DNA of 64,000 nt from Lachnospiraceae bacterium (GTDB lineage Bacteria > Bacillota > Clostridia > Lachnospirales > Lachnospiraceae): contig CABJBM010000031.1 of assembly GCA_902363835.1 (NCBI GenBank), forward strand, positions 3,160 to 67,159, in the 5' to 3' direction. Both the position numbers and the translations under genes were made by a program. The notes beneath the pieces were generated by a model. It ran no database searches and was not told the DNA's origin. It was given only the letters and a program-made list of their open reading frames with translations. This document shows, in pieces, positions 25,119 to 33,630 of the stretch (position 1 is the stretch's first letter; every line of letters begins with the position of its first letter).

Positions 25119-27767
25119 ATAGCCTCCCCAAGGTGGAATCTGGGTTGTGCCTCCGGGATTCTGAGGCGTATATCCAGGTCCGTATTGCTGGGGGATTCCG
25201 CCGGGTGAATGAAAATCATCTCCAGGAGGTAGGATAATGGAGTTGGCGGAATGGATGGTACAGTACCCAGGCATAGCGTATTTGGAATCATCCGTTGCCC
25301 CTTCCTCTCCCGCAGGAAGTGCCATGAATATGGCGGTGGTCCGGTCAGGGCAATAAGGTGTGGGCAGACGGTGGGATACGGAGCAGACCGTAGCGCGTAC
25401 GTGATTGTTGCATACGTCGGCGGGAACCGTGCCCTTTGCAAAATATTCGGTGTAAACCGCATTTCCCCTGGGGTCGTTGGTGCAGACTCCGGAGATTGCC
25501 AGCTTGCCGGATTTCCGGCAGATCTGGGCGGTTTCTATGCTGTCTGGTGCCGGGAAACCAGGATCAGACATTCCTTCATGGACTCTGGTCATGATCTTCC
25601 GCCAGATGGCCTTGTGAAAGGAGGTTCCTCCATTTTGTTTCGTAAGTTTCTGGTTGTCATCGCAGCCGGCCCAGATACCTGCCGTATAATAGGGGCTATA
25701 GCCTACAAACCAGATATCATTGTTTGCAGTAGTGGTACCGCTTTTTCCTGCTGCCGACATGCCTGGAATACGAGCGGATGCGCTGGTGGAACTGGGGCCT
25801 GCGCTTGAAAATTTCCTGCCGCTTTCCATGGAACCGGCCATGGCATCGGTTAAAAGGAATGCGGTGGAATCCTTTAATACCCGGTGGGTTTCCGGTGTGT
25901 TGTCAATTAACACCTTGCCGTCATGATCCAGAATTCTGGTAAAGAATATGGGCTTTTTGTAAACGCCTCCGTTGGCTATGGTGGCAAAGGCACCGGTCAG
26001 TTCCAAATTGGAAACGCCGGTGGTGATTCCTCCAAGGGCGAGGGCCGGGTTATAATCAGTATCAGTTAAAGAGGTAATGCCGAAATTTTTGGCATATTCC
26101 ACGCCAAGCTGAGGAGTCACGGTTTCCATGAGGCAGCGGACCGCTACGATGTTCATGGAATAGATGATTCCGTCACGTATGCTGGAGTAGCCTTGATAGC
26201 CGGAGCTGTACCAGTTGGAAAAGGTCTTATTGCCTATTGTATAAACAGAATCATAATAAACAGTTCCAAGAGTGGCTCCGCAGGTGTCCATGGCAGGCGC
26301 AAAGGCTGTCAGGATCTTAAATGTGGACCCTGGCTGGCGGAATGTGTTGCTGGCCCGGTTTAAGGTCAGACTGGCGGTTTTTTGTCCCCGCCCGCCGCTT
26401 ATGGCCTTTACTTCCCCTGTTTTCTGGTCCATGAGGACAAAGGAAGCCTGGGGCTGCAGCGTCTTATGAAGACTTTCTCCCAAAATGGTATCCCCTTCTT
26501 TTAACAGGTAAGCCTTGTATCCGTCTACATCGGCCTGGACTGCTTCTTCGGAATTATATAAGCCGTCATATCCCGAATCCCCGTTTTCCCTGTGGTAACG
26601 TTTGATGTTTTCCTGAGAGTAGTGGGTGGTTGTTCCATCCTTGTGGGTAACGGAAAGTCTGTATTCTATGGAATATCTGGCAGCGGAATAGTTTTCAGGA
26701 TTGTTGATTTCCTCATCAACAATGGTCTGGAACTTGGGATCCTGGGTGGTATAAATGGAAAGACCGCCGCTGTAAAGTAAGTTGTGGGCCTGAGTGTCCG
26801 TATATCCCAGCTGTTCCTTCATTGCTTTTTTGACCTGCTCCACCAGTTCATCAGTAAAATAGCTGTATGGGGAAGAGGTTTCCTTTGTAGCGGTGTCCAC
26901 ATTCTGGATTCTGGAATAGACATCGTCAGACAGGGCTTCGTCCTCTTCGGACTTTGTAATATATCCCTGATCAAGCATGTACTGGAGAATTACCTTTTGC
27001 TTGTCCGAATTAGCCTTTTGACCTGCAATGGGGTTGAACCTCGATGGGTTCTGGGTGATTCCTGCAAGAACCGCGCATTCCGATAAGGTCAGATCTGATA
27101 CATCCTTATTGAAATATCTCCTTGCGGCCACCTTCACTCCCAGGGAATTGTTTCCCAGGTTAATGGTATTTAAGTAATTGGTTATGATCTGTTCCTTGGA
27201 CATAGCTCCATCCAGCTTGACAGCCAAAAACCATTCCTGTAATTTTCTCTCCAGCCGTTCCCCGAAGCTTTTTTCCATACCGCCGCCGAAAACGCTGTTT
27301 TTTATCAGCTGCTGGGTAATGGTACTTCCTCCGCCTGCAGTGGAATCGCCTGTCAGAACGCCTTTAACCGCACGCATAATGGAACGCAGATCAATTCCAT
27401 TGTGATCCCAGAACCGGGAATCTTCATAGGAAACAAAAGCATTGATGAGATTCCCAGGAAGCTCCTCATAGGTGGCTTCCTCCCGGTTGGAACCTGCGGT
27501 TACAAGGGTTTCAGTGACATTGCCCGCGCTGTCATAGACCGTTGTTGCATATTCGTTGGGCACAATGGTTGCGATATCTACGTCAGGAGCATTGTCTATG
27601 ATACCTTTTACCATGCCAAAACAGATGCTGGCAGCAACAATGCTGCCAAATAAGCACAGCACAAATAAACTCTTTAAAAAGGCAAGAAAGACCTTGGTGG
27701 TGTATTTCCTTGCTTTTGAATTGGCATATCTGATTTTTTTCTCTGTCGATTGTTTGCCGTAATTCAT
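25116..27767 (-). CDS. Class A penicillin-binding protein (glycosyltransferase plus transpeptidase)
   Basis: An 883-residue bifunctional peptidoglycan synthase. A cytoplasmic basic tail and one membrane anchor (about residues 28-53) precede the GT51 domain with EDSRFWDHNG at 115-124 and GGSTITQQLIKN at 146-157. The transpeptidase has STFK at 481-484, SMN at 537-539 and KSGTT at 675-679. The C-terminus is rich in Pro, Gly and Cys. It polymerises and crosslinks cell-wall glycan at the outer membrane face. AAAGGAGG precedes the ATG, and a perfect promoter lies 23-51 bp upstream. Confidence 0.96.
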   Translation of the reverse strand: MNYGKQSTEKKIRYANSKARKYTTKVFLAFLKSLFVLCLFGSIVAASICFGMVKGIIDNAPDVDIATIVPNEYATTVYDSAGNVTETLVTAGSNREEATYEELPGNLINAFVSYEDSRFWDHNGIDLRSIMRAVKGVLTGDSTAGGGSTITQQLIKNSVFGGGMEKSFGERLERKLQEWFLAVKLDGAMSKEQIITNYLNTINLGNNSLGVKVAARRYFNKDVSDLTLSECAVLAGITQNPSRFNPIAGQKANSDKQKVILQYMLDQGYITKSEEDEALSDDVYSRIQNVDTATKETSSPYSYFTDELVEQVKKAMKEQLGYTDTQAHNLLYSGGLSIYTTQDPKFQTIVDEEINNPENYSAARYSIEYRLSVTHKDGTTTHYSQENIKRYHRENGDSGYDGLYNSEEAVQADVDGYKAYLLKEGDTILGESLHKTLQPQASFVLMDQKTGEVKAISGGRGQKTASLTLNRASNTFRQPGSTFKILTAFAPAMDTCGATLGTVYYDSVYTIGNKTFSNWYSSGYQGYSSIRDGIIYSMNIVAVRCLMETVTPQLGVEYAKNFGITSLTDTDYNPALALGGITTGVSNLELTGAFATIANGGVYKKPIFFTRILDHDGKVLIDNTPETHRVLKDSTAFLLTDAMAGSMESGRKFSSAGPSSTSASARIPGMSAAGKSGTTTANNDIWFVGYSPYYTAGIWAGCDDNQKLTKQNGGTSFHKAIWRKIMTRVHEGMSDPGFPAPDSIETAQICRKSGKLAISGVCTNDPRGNAVYTEYFAKGTVPADVCNNHVRATVCSVSHRLPTPYCPDRTTAIFMALPAGEEGATDDSKYAMPGYCTIHSANSIILPPGDDFHSPGGIPQQYGPGYTPQNPGGTTQIPPWGGY

Positions 27768-27789
27768 AGGAAACCTCCTTTACCGGTTC

Positions 27790-27818
27790 ATTATACCAAA
27801 AATTGTCGTACAATTCAA
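27790..27818 (-). promoter_or_regulatory. Promoter of the class A PBP gene
   Basis: On the minus strand TTGAAT (27818-27813) and TATAAT (27795-27790) are separated by 17 bp, 22 bp before the ATG. Confidence 0.75.
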
Positions 27819-27863
27819 CACTTACCATTTTTGGAGATAATCAGACAAAATATACATGAAAGC

Positions 27864-27892
27864 TTGCCTGGGCCCGGACTTTTGGCTATAAT
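27864..27892 (+). promoter_or_regulatory. Promoter of the yigZ-like gene
   Basis: TTGCCT (27864-27869), a 17-bp spacer and TATAAT (27887-27892), with the gene starting at 27930. Confidence 0.7.
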
Positions 27893-27929
27893 AAAGGGAA
27901 TCGGTTAAAAAGAAGGAATGAGGAAGTTT

Positions 27930-28586
27930 ATGAGAAAGGCTTACAGGATTTTGTATCAGGGCGGCACAGGAGAGATTACGGAGAAAAAGTCCCGGTTCAT
28001 TGCTAATTTAAAGCCTGTGGAAACAGAGGAAGAAGCCCAGGCTTTTATTGAGGAAACAAGAAAAAGGTATTGGGATGCAAGGCATAACTGCTACGCCTGG
28101 ATTATAGGAAGGGGCGGGGAGGAAAAGCGTTTAAGCGATGACGGAGAGCCAAGCCAGACGGCAGGAAAACCCATGATGGATGTTCTGGAAGGCGAAAGGC
28201 TTGTAAACCTCTGCGCAGTGGTGACCCGGTACTTTGGAGGAACGCTTCTTGGCACAGGAGGCCTGGTAAGAGCCTATTCCAAGGCTGTGCAGGAAGGGCT
28301 TAAAGCCTGTGTGCCTTTGACCGCGGAACCAGCGGTAAAGCTTTCTGTTACTACAGATTATAACGGCATTGGAAAGATCCAGTATCTTCTGGGACAGCGG
28401 GAGATTACGACCCTTGGCATTGAATATACGGACCGGGTGGAGCTTACCGCCCTGGTTCCTGATGAGGCTTTGGATAAACTTCGGGCTGATATTACAGAAG
28501 CGACCAACGGGAGGGCAGTATTCCTTTTGTCAGGAGAGGTTTATTACGGCATTTTTAATAAAGAAGTGGTTTTATTCCCTGGCTGA
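27930..28586 (+). CDS. YigZ/IMPACT family protein
   Basis: About 218 residues. The UPF0029 N-terminal domain carries KKSRFIANLKPVETEEEAQAF near residue 20, DARHNCYAWIIG near 50 and the DDGEPSQTAGKPMMDVL signature near 70; a C-terminal DUF1949 ferredoxin-like domain follows (near 140-215). Relatives of yeast/mammalian IMPACT are thought to touch translation or ribosome-linked regulation; the bacterial role is not settled. I prefer the ATG at 27930, 6 nt after ATGAGG; an ATG at 27918 touches its own ribosome motif. Confidence 0.9.
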   Translation: MRKAYRILYQGGTGEITEKKSRFIANLKPVETEEEAQAFIEETRKRYWDARHNCYAWIIGRGGEEKRLSDDGEPSQTAGKPMMDVLEGERLVNLCAVVTRYFGGTLLGTGGLVRAYSKAVQEGLKACVPLTAEPAVKLSVTTDYNGIGKIQYLLGQREITTLGIEYTDRVELTALVPDEALDKLRADITEATNGRAVFLLSGEVYYGIFNKEVVLFPG

Positions 28587-28629
28587 GAAATAGAAGGATA
28601 AAAAAATGTCGAAAAAACAAGAAAAAATC

Positions 28630-28714
28630 TTGCAATATAAAACATAGGATGATATACTGAATAATTGTGATAATGTAAATGAAACTAAGGGCGGATCTGG
28701 TCCTTAGTTTTTTA
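28630..28714 (+). promoter_or_regulatory. Promoter followed at once by a terminator (leader RNA before typA)
   Basis: TTGCAA (28630-28635), a 17-bp spacer and TATACT (28653-28658) form a near-consensus promoter. About 24 bp after the -10 box, arms AAACTAAGG (28682-28690) and CCTTAGTTT (28702-28710) form a 9-bp hairpin followed by TTTTT. Transcripts starting here would be about 45-50 nt long unless they read through to typA, 110 nt downstream. It may also simply end yigZ transcripts. Confidence 0.6.
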
Positions 28715-28824
28715 TGATATGGGAACAAGATTGCCTGTATTATAAAAAAGTACTTTGGCTGGTATACCTTTTGGATGGCCGGGGTACATTCTTTGTTTAA
28801 AGAAGGGAAAGAAGAGTACATTTT

Positions 28825-30666
28825 ATGAAGATGAAAAGAGAAGACGTAAGAAATGTGGCGATTATCGCCCACGTCGATCATGGCAAAACAACCCTGGTAG
28901 ACGCCTTACTTAAGCAGAGCGGCATTTTCCGTGAGAATCAGGAAGTCATGGAGCGGGTAATGGATTCCAATGATATTGAGAGAGAGCGTGGAATCACCAT
29001 TTTATCCAAGAATACGGCCGTTCATTACAGCGGAACCAAGATCAACATCATCGATACCCCCGGCCATGCGGATTTCGGCGGCGAGGTGGAGCGTGTTTTA
29101 AAGATGGTAAACGGTGTGATTCTGGTGGTTGATGCTTATGAAGGTGTTATGCCTCAGACAAAGTTCGTGCTCCGGAAGGCATTGGAGCTGGGACTGTCTG
29201 TGGTGACCTGCATTAATAAAATTGACCGCCCTGAGGCAAGGCCTCAGGAAGTGGAAGAAGAAGTATTGGAGCTTCTCATGGACTTGGATGCCAGTGAAGA
29301 ACAGCTGGACTGTCCCTTTATTTATGCTTCTGCAAAAGCAGGGTTTGCCAAAAGGGAGCTTGAGGACGAAGAAATTGACATGGGTCCTTTGTTTCGGACC
29401 GTCATTGATCATATACCGGCGCCGGAAGGAGACTCGGATGCCTCCACTCAGCTGCTCATCAGTACCATTGACTACAATGAATACGTTGGACGGATCGGCG
29501 TTGGAAAGGTAGATAACGGACGTATCAGAGTGAATCAGGAGTGTGTAATCGTAAACCACCATGATCCGGATAAATTCCGTAAGGTAAAGGTAGGAAAGCT
29601 GTATGAATACGAAGGCCTTAACAAGGTAGAGGTTCAGGAAGCCACCATAGGTGCCATTGTCGCCATTTCCGGAATCACGGATATCCACATCGGTGATACC
29701 CTCTGTTCTCCGGAAAGTCCGGAGGCGATTCCATTCCAGAAAATATCAGAACCTACGATTGCCATGAATTTTATGGTAAATGACAGCCCTCTTGCAGGAC
29801 AGGAAGGAAAATTCGTCACCTCCCGCCATCTCAGGGAGCGTTTGTTCCGGGAATTGAATACGGATGTCAGCCTTCGGGTGGAGGAGACCGATTCACCGGA
29901 CTGCTTTAAGGTTTCCGGCCGCGGGGAGCTTCATCTGTCTGTTCTGATCGAAAACATGAGAAGAGAAGGCTTTGAATTTGCGGTCAGCAAAGCGGAGGTT
30001 TTGTACCACTTTGACGAGAGAAATCACAAGCTGGAGCCTATGGAAATCGCTTATGTGGATGTTCCAGAGGAATTTACAGGAGCTGTTATTCAAAAGCTTA
30101 CAAGCCGTAAGGGAGAGCTTCAGGGCATGAGCCCTGCTAACGGAGGTTATACAAGACTGGAGTTTGCCATTCCGTCAAGAGGCCTTATCGGTTACAGGGG
30201 AGAGTTCATGACAGATACAAAAGGAAACGGAATCATGAATACGGCATTTGACGGGTATGCGCCCTTTAAGGGAGAATTATCCTACCGGAAAACAGGATCC
30301 CTTATTGCTTATGAGTCAGGGGAATCCATTACCTACGGTCTTTTCAATGCCCAGGAAAGAGGAAGCCTGTTTATCGGACCTGGAATAAAGGTTTATTCCG
30401 GCATGGTTATAGGGCAGAATCCAAAGGCAGAAGACATTGAAATCAATGTGTGCAAAACAAAAAAGCTGACTAACACCCGTTCTTCCAGTGCGGATGAGGC
30501 TCTTAAGCTGACGCCTCCAAGGGACATGAGCTTGGAGCAGTGCCTTGACTTTATTGATACGGATGAGCTGCTGGAGATCACTCCGTCAAACCTTCGGATC
30601 AGAAAGAAAATTTTGGATCCTACTTTGAGAAAAAGGTCTTCTCTTACAAAAAAATCATTGGCGTAA
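28825..30666 (+). CDS. typA: Ribosome-associated GTPase TypA/BipA
   Basis: A 613-residue translational GTPase. G motifs are complete: AHVDHGKTT near residue 14 (P-loop), the switch I RGITI block near 53, DTPGHADFGGEVER near 76, and NKID near 130; EF-G-like domains II, III and V follow, with the unique C-terminal domain ending in a basic KKSLA tail. It binds 70S ribosomes at the EF-G site and is needed for assembly or stress growth. AAGAAGGGAAAGAAG lies upstream. It is probably monocistronic. Confidence 0.97.
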   Translation: MKMKREDVRNVAIIAHVDHGKTTLVDALLKQSGIFRENQEVMERVMDSNDIERERGITILSKNTAVHYSGTKINIIDTPGHADFGGEVERVLKMVNGVILVVDAYEGVMPQTKFVLRKALELGLSVVTCINKIDRPEARPQEVEEEVLELLMDLDASEEQLDCPFIYASAKAGFAKRELEDEEIDMGPLFRTVIDHIPAPEGDSDASTQLLISTIDYNEYVGRIGVGKVDNGRIRVNQECVIVNHHDPDKFRKVKVGKLYEYEGLNKVEVQEATIGAIVAISGITDIHIGDTLCSPESPEAIPFQKISEPTIAMNFMVNDSPLAGQEGKFVTSRHLRERLFRELNTDVSLRVEETDSPDCFKVSGRGELHLSVLIENMRREGFEFAVSKAEVLYHFDERNHKLEPMEIAYVDVPEEFTGAVIQKLTSRKGELQGMSPANGGYTRLEFAIPSRGLIGYRGEFMTDTKGNGIMNTAFDGYAPFKGELSYRKTGSLIAYESGESITYGLFNAQERGSLFIGPGIKVYSGMVIGQNPKAEDIEINVCKTKKLTNTRSSSADEALKLTPPRDMSLEQCLDFIDTDELLEITPSNLRIRKKILDPTLRKRSSLTKKSLA

Positions 30667-30682
30667 ATTGTAATATTAAGGG

Positions 30683-30739
30683 GGATGCTGCCTTCATTAA
30701 CCGAAAATTCGGCAATGCGGCGGCATTCCTCTTTATTTT
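30683..30739 (+). terminator. Terminator after typA
   Basis: Arms GGATGCTGCC (30683-30692) and GGCGGCATTCC (30719-30729) pair with G-U and one bulge; an inner CCGAA/TTCGG hairpin sits in the loop and CTTTATTTTTT follows. Confidence 0.8.
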
Positions 30740-30869
30740 TTTGGACATCCTGCCTTGTTATGTCGATATTTTTGGATTGTTTTCTATCATTTTAGGGGAT
30801 TCTATCACATAAATTTAATATTAGCTGTGAAGCATATTAGCAAATAAGTGAAAGAAGAGGGGAAATACA

Positions 30870-31496
30870 ATGTCAGAAAAAATGATTGAAAACAACAAAG
30901 TGAGCGTTATCGGGGAGATTATCTCCGGCTTCACCTTCAGCCATGAAGTATTTGGAGAAGGATTCTATATGGTGGATGTTGCAGTAAACCGTCTTAGTGA
31001 ACAGGCAGATGTTATACCACTCATGATTTCAGAGCGCCTTATTGATGTGGAAGGGGATTACATCGGCTTAACGGTGGAATCCGTTGGTCAGTTCCGTTCT
31101 TATAACCGTCATGAAGGAACAAAAAACCGGCTGGTGCTTTCTGTCTTTGTAAGAGAAATCCATTTTATAGAAGAATTTACAGATTATACGAAGACCAATC
31201 AGATTTTTCTGGATGGATACATATGCAAAGCTCCCATTTACAGAAAAACGCCTTTGGGAAGGGAGATTGCGGACTTGCTCCTTGCCGTCAACCGCCCATA
31301 TGGAAAGTCAGATTACATACCCTGCATTGCATGGGGGAGAAATGCCAGATATGCTTCGGGATTTTCGGTAGGAACAAGAGTAAAAGTATGGGGTAGAGTC
31401 CAGAGCAGGGAATACACCAAGAAATTAAGTGAAACAGAGTGTGAAAAGAGAATCGCTTATGAGGTATCAGTCAGCAAACTGGAATGTGCAGAATAA
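30870..31496 (+). CDS. SSB-like protein with two OB folds
   Basis: A 208-residue soluble protein. Two tandem OB-fold units are seen: residues ~8-98 (NKVSVIGEIISGFTFSHEVF; VESVGQFRSYN) and ~108-205 (NQIFLDGYICKAPIYRKTPL; IPCIAWGRNARYASGFSVG; KVWGRVQSREY), the second closely following the single-stranded DNA-binding protein pattern (IxGxxxxxPxxRxTPxGxxIxxxxLAVNRxxG). It lacks the acidic glycine-rich tail of housekeeping SSB. Tandem-OB SSB-like proteins occur in Lachnospiraceae; an accessory role in DNA or RNA binding is inferred. It stands alone behind GAAGAGGGG. Confidence 0.75.
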   Translation: MSEKMIENNKVSVIGEIISGFTFSHEVFGEGFYMVDVAVNRLSEQADVIPLMISERLIDVEGDYIGLTVESVGQFRSYNRHEGTKNRLVLSVFVREIHFIEEFTDYTKTNQIFLDGYICKAPIYRKTPLGREIADLLLAVNRPYGKSDYIPCIAWGRNARYASGFSVGTRVKVWGRVQSREYTKKLSETECEKRIAYEVSVSKLECAE

Positions 31497-31557
31497 AAGC
31501 TGTTATTTATAAATGTCAGGAATGTCTTGCAGGCATCCTTTGCACCTGATAAAACAA

Positions 31558-31586
31558 GGCATCTTTTGCCCAAAAAGCATGGGCAA
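31558..31586. repeat. Partial copy of the dapB/YkgJ leader motif, hairpin
   Basis: Bases 31567-31584 are an 18-nt exact match to 57458-57475 in the YkgJ-family leader. TTGCCC and GGGCAA flank a 9-nt loop. No ribosome site follows, and the next start is over 110 nt away, so it may act as a weak terminator for the SSB-like gene or be a decayed copy. Confidence 0.5.
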
Positions 31587-31609
31587 TATTAAGGAAACGG
31601 TAAGAAAAC

Positions 31610-31638
31610 TTGCAAAAAAATTAAAATTATGATACGAT
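31610..31638 (+). promoter_or_regulatory. Promoter of the adenosyltransferase-like gene
   Basis: TTGCAA (31610-31615), 17 bp, TACGAT (31633-31638), 60 bp before the ATG at 31699. Confidence 0.55.
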
Positions 31639-31698
31639 AAGCAGGTTCTAACATAATATGTAAATAATTGCTTTTTAGCTGTTATGAGGTGCTGAAGG

Positions 31699-32202
31699 AT
31701 GAATAGAGGTACGATACAGGTTATATGCGGGGAAGGAAGAGGAAAAACTGCGGCCGCGCTGGGGATGGGAATCGGAGCTCTGACCAAGAACAGAACGGTT
31801 ATCATGATACAGTTTTTAAAGGGCTGCTCCGTCCGGGATTCATTTGATGTAATGAAACGCCTGGAGCCGGAGATGAAAATATTCCGGTTTGAAAAGTCCG
31901 ACAGTTTTTTTGAAAGCCTTTCCAAAGAACAGCAGGAAGAGGAGCGGATGAATATCCGCAACGGTCTGAATTTTGCGAAAAAGGTTGTATCAACCGGAGA
32001 ATGCGATTTGCTGATCCTGGATGAGATCCTCGGACTGCTGGACCAGAAGATCATTGAGGCAGAAGAGCTGGTAAAGGTGCTTCAGTCAAAAGTTGATGAT
32101 ATGGAGGTCATATTAACCGGTAAGGTCTTTCAAAAAGAAATGGAGCCTTATGTAGACAGTATTCTGGAAATCAACCATGTTAAAGTTGACAATACAAAAT
32201 AA
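31699..32202 (+). CDS. Corrinoid adenosyltransferase-like P-loop protein (CobA/BtuR family)
   Basis: A 167-residue P-loop protein. GEGRGKTAAALGMGI near residue 11 is the Walker A variant typical of CobA/BtuR ATP:cob(I)alamin adenosyltransferases, and DLLILDEILGLLD near 103 matches their Walker B. No other B12 gene is nearby, so activity on cob(I)yrinate or cobalamin is inferred from family only; substrate-binding residues after the P-loop are weakly conserved (FLKGCSVRDSF rather than the usual FIKG-W). The dapA transcript's promoter begins inside its last codons. Confidence 0.78.
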   Translation: MNRGTIQVICGEGRGKTAAALGMGIGALTKNRTVIMIQFLKGCSVRDSFDVMKRLEPEMKIFRFEKSDSFFESLSKEQQEEERMNIRNGLNFAKKVVSTGECDLLILDEILGLLDQKIIEAEELVKVLQSKVDDMEVILTGKVFQKEMEPYVDSILEINHVKVDNTK

Positions 32203-32214
32203 TAATGATAGTAT
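32186..32214 (+). promoter_or_regulatory. Promoter of the lysine riboswitch-dapA transcript
   Basis: TTGACA (32186-32191), 17 bp, TAGTAT (32209-32214). The -35 box lies inside the end of the preceding gene; the riboswitch begins about 15 bp after the -10 box. Confidence 0.7.
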
Positions 32215-32228
32215 GGTAACATACATAT

Positions 32229-32462
32229 TAGAGTAGAGGTTGCGTTGCTTATAAGTACTCTGTCCGATGTATCAGGTACAGATGAGGGCAGGGGGAAGGA
32301 AGGGACGCCGAAGAACAGTATAGCCTGAATATACTTGTTCTGGGCATATGGTTAAGAGCCATATGACTGTCATCCAATTGGATGGGGAGCTACTTAAAGA
32401 GAGATGAGATTACCAGATTCTGAACTTTAAGAGCTGACCCTGTGTCAGCTCTGTTTTTTTTC
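32229..32462 (+). ncRNA. Lysine riboswitch (L-box) with intrinsic terminator
   Basis: The L-box conserved blocks appear in order: AGAGTAGAGGTTGCG at the 5' side, GGGGAAGGAAGGGACGCCGAAG near 32291-32312 (listed here by its parts GGGAAGG and GCCGAAG), the TGGGCATATGG hairpin near 32341, GACTGTCATCC near 32366, and GGGGAGCTACTT near 32385. A terminator follows: arms AGAGCTGAC (32430-32438) and GTCAGCTCT (32444-32452) then eight T. Lysine binding would favour termination and switch off dapA, first committed enzyme of lysine synthesis, 190 nt downstream. Confidence is high because the gene context is the classical one. Confidence 0.9.
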
Positions 32463-32652
32463 ATAGAAGATTCCGCTGCTATGAATCAAAAAAGGTTTTG
32501 CTGCGGCTGTGCACGGCCCGCAAATACAGGATAGCTGCCAAAGCAGCTGCGCTCCGGCGCCGGAATCTGCTTTGAAAACTCTTTGCTTCAGGAATAAGTG
32601 GCCAGATGAAAGTTTACTAAGTATGAGGAAAAAGAATCAGGAGGATAATATT

Positions 32653-33537
32653 ATGGCAATTTTTGAAGGTGCGGGTGTAGCGCTTGTCACACCATTTAAA
32701 GAAAACGGGGAAGTAAACTATGAAAAGCTGGAGGAACTGGTAGAAGAGCAGATCGCTTTGGGAACGGACGCCATCATTGTCTGCGGTACAACAGGCGAGG
32801 CTTCCACCATGACTCATGAGGAGCATCTGGACGCGATCAAATACGTGTGTGACGTGACGAAAAAGCGGATTCCTGTAATTGCAGGAACAGGCTCCAATTG
32901 CACGGATACGGCGGTTTACCTGTCAAAGGAAGCGGAAGATCACGGTGCGGACGGGCTTCTTCTCGTGTCGCCCTATTATAATAAGGCAACTCAGAAAGGG
33001 CTGAAGGCTCATTTTAAAGCGGTTGCCGGTGAAGTGAAGATTCCTGTTATCCTGTACAACATTCCGGCAAGGACCGGGATAAACATTGCAGCCGAAACCA
33101 TAGCGGATTTGTGCTTAAATGTTACAAACATTGTAGGGGTAAAGGAGGCAAGCGGTAATTTTTCGGCCATTGCGGATTTAATGAACCTTACGGATGGACG
33201 TGTGGATCTTTATTCCGGTAATGATGACCAGATCGTTCCCATGCTGTCCCTGGGCGGAAAAGGCGTTATTTCTGTTCTTTCCAACATTGCGCCGGCTCAG
33301 ACTCATGAAATCTGTGAAGCTTATTTTAAGGGAGATGTAAAACGGAGTGCAGCGCTGCAGCTGGCTGCAATTCCTCTCATCAATGCCTTATTCTGTGAGG
33401 TCAACCCAATTCCTGTGAAGGCTGCCTTAAACCTTATGGGTAAAGCTGCAGGCCCTATGCGTCTGCCTCTTACTGAGATGGAACCTAAGAATCAGGAACG
33501 GTTAAAACAAGCCATGATAGAGTATGGAATTTTGTAA
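32653..33537 (+). CDS. dapA: 4-hydroxy-tetrahydrodipicolinate synthase
   Basis: A 294-residue TIM-barrel class I aldolase. GTTGEAS at 45-51, SPYYNK near 106, Tyr135 in ILYNIPARTG and the Schiff-base Lys164 in GVKEASGN are all present. It condenses pyruvate with aspartate semialdehyde, feeding lysine, cell wall and, in this spore former, dipicolinate. The start is the ATG at 32653 with CAGGAGGATAAT upstream; the longer frame runs through the leader and is not coding. It is governed by the L-box and followed by dapB. Confidence 0.97.
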   Translation: MAIFEGAGVALVTPFKENGEVNYEKLEELVEEQIALGTDAIIVCGTTGEASTMTHEEHLDAIKYVCDVTKKRIPVIAGTGSNCTDTAVYLSKEAEDHGADGLLLVSPYYNKATQKGLKAHFKAVAGEVKIPVILYNIPARTGINIAAETIADLCLNVTNIVGVKEASGNFSAIADLMNLTDGRVDLYSGNDDQIVPMLSLGGKGVISVLSNIAPAQTHEICEAYFKGDVKRSAALQLAAIPLINALFCEVNPIPVKAALNLMGKAAGPMRLPLTEMEPKNQERLKQAMIEYGIL

Positions 33538-33569
33538 TTGGTAAAACATATATCATACGGCAGAAAAAA

Positions 33570-33630
33570 GGAAACACCCTGAGGGCATACCTTTATGCTT
33601 TAAAAGCATGGGTGGAAAAGAGGAAAACAT
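33570..33630 (+). promoter_or_regulatory. 61-nt repeated leader element upstream of dapB (copy 1)
   Basis: A 61-nt block that matches 57432-57492 gaplessly at 52 of 61 positions. It holds a 7-bp stem (GGGCATA with TATGCTT, loop CCTT, 33583-33600), an alternative ATGC/GCAT pairing with the following AAAAGCATGGG, and a purine run GGTGGAAAAGAGGAAAAC that serves as ribosome site for the dapB ATG at 33629. The arrangement suggests a translational control RNA. No class that I recognise. Confidence 0.65.

Noticed and set aside
25251..25808. 185-codon plus-strand frame opposite the class A PBP gene
   Set aside because: It runs antisense inside a gene with all PBP catalytic motifs, has no ribosome site and gives a Cys/Gly-rich product with no fold signature.
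28761..28771. GGTATACCTTT before typA as a further copy of the 61-nt leader
   Set aside because: Only 11 nt match, part of it a self-palindrome; the stem and the ribosome-site block are not conserved.
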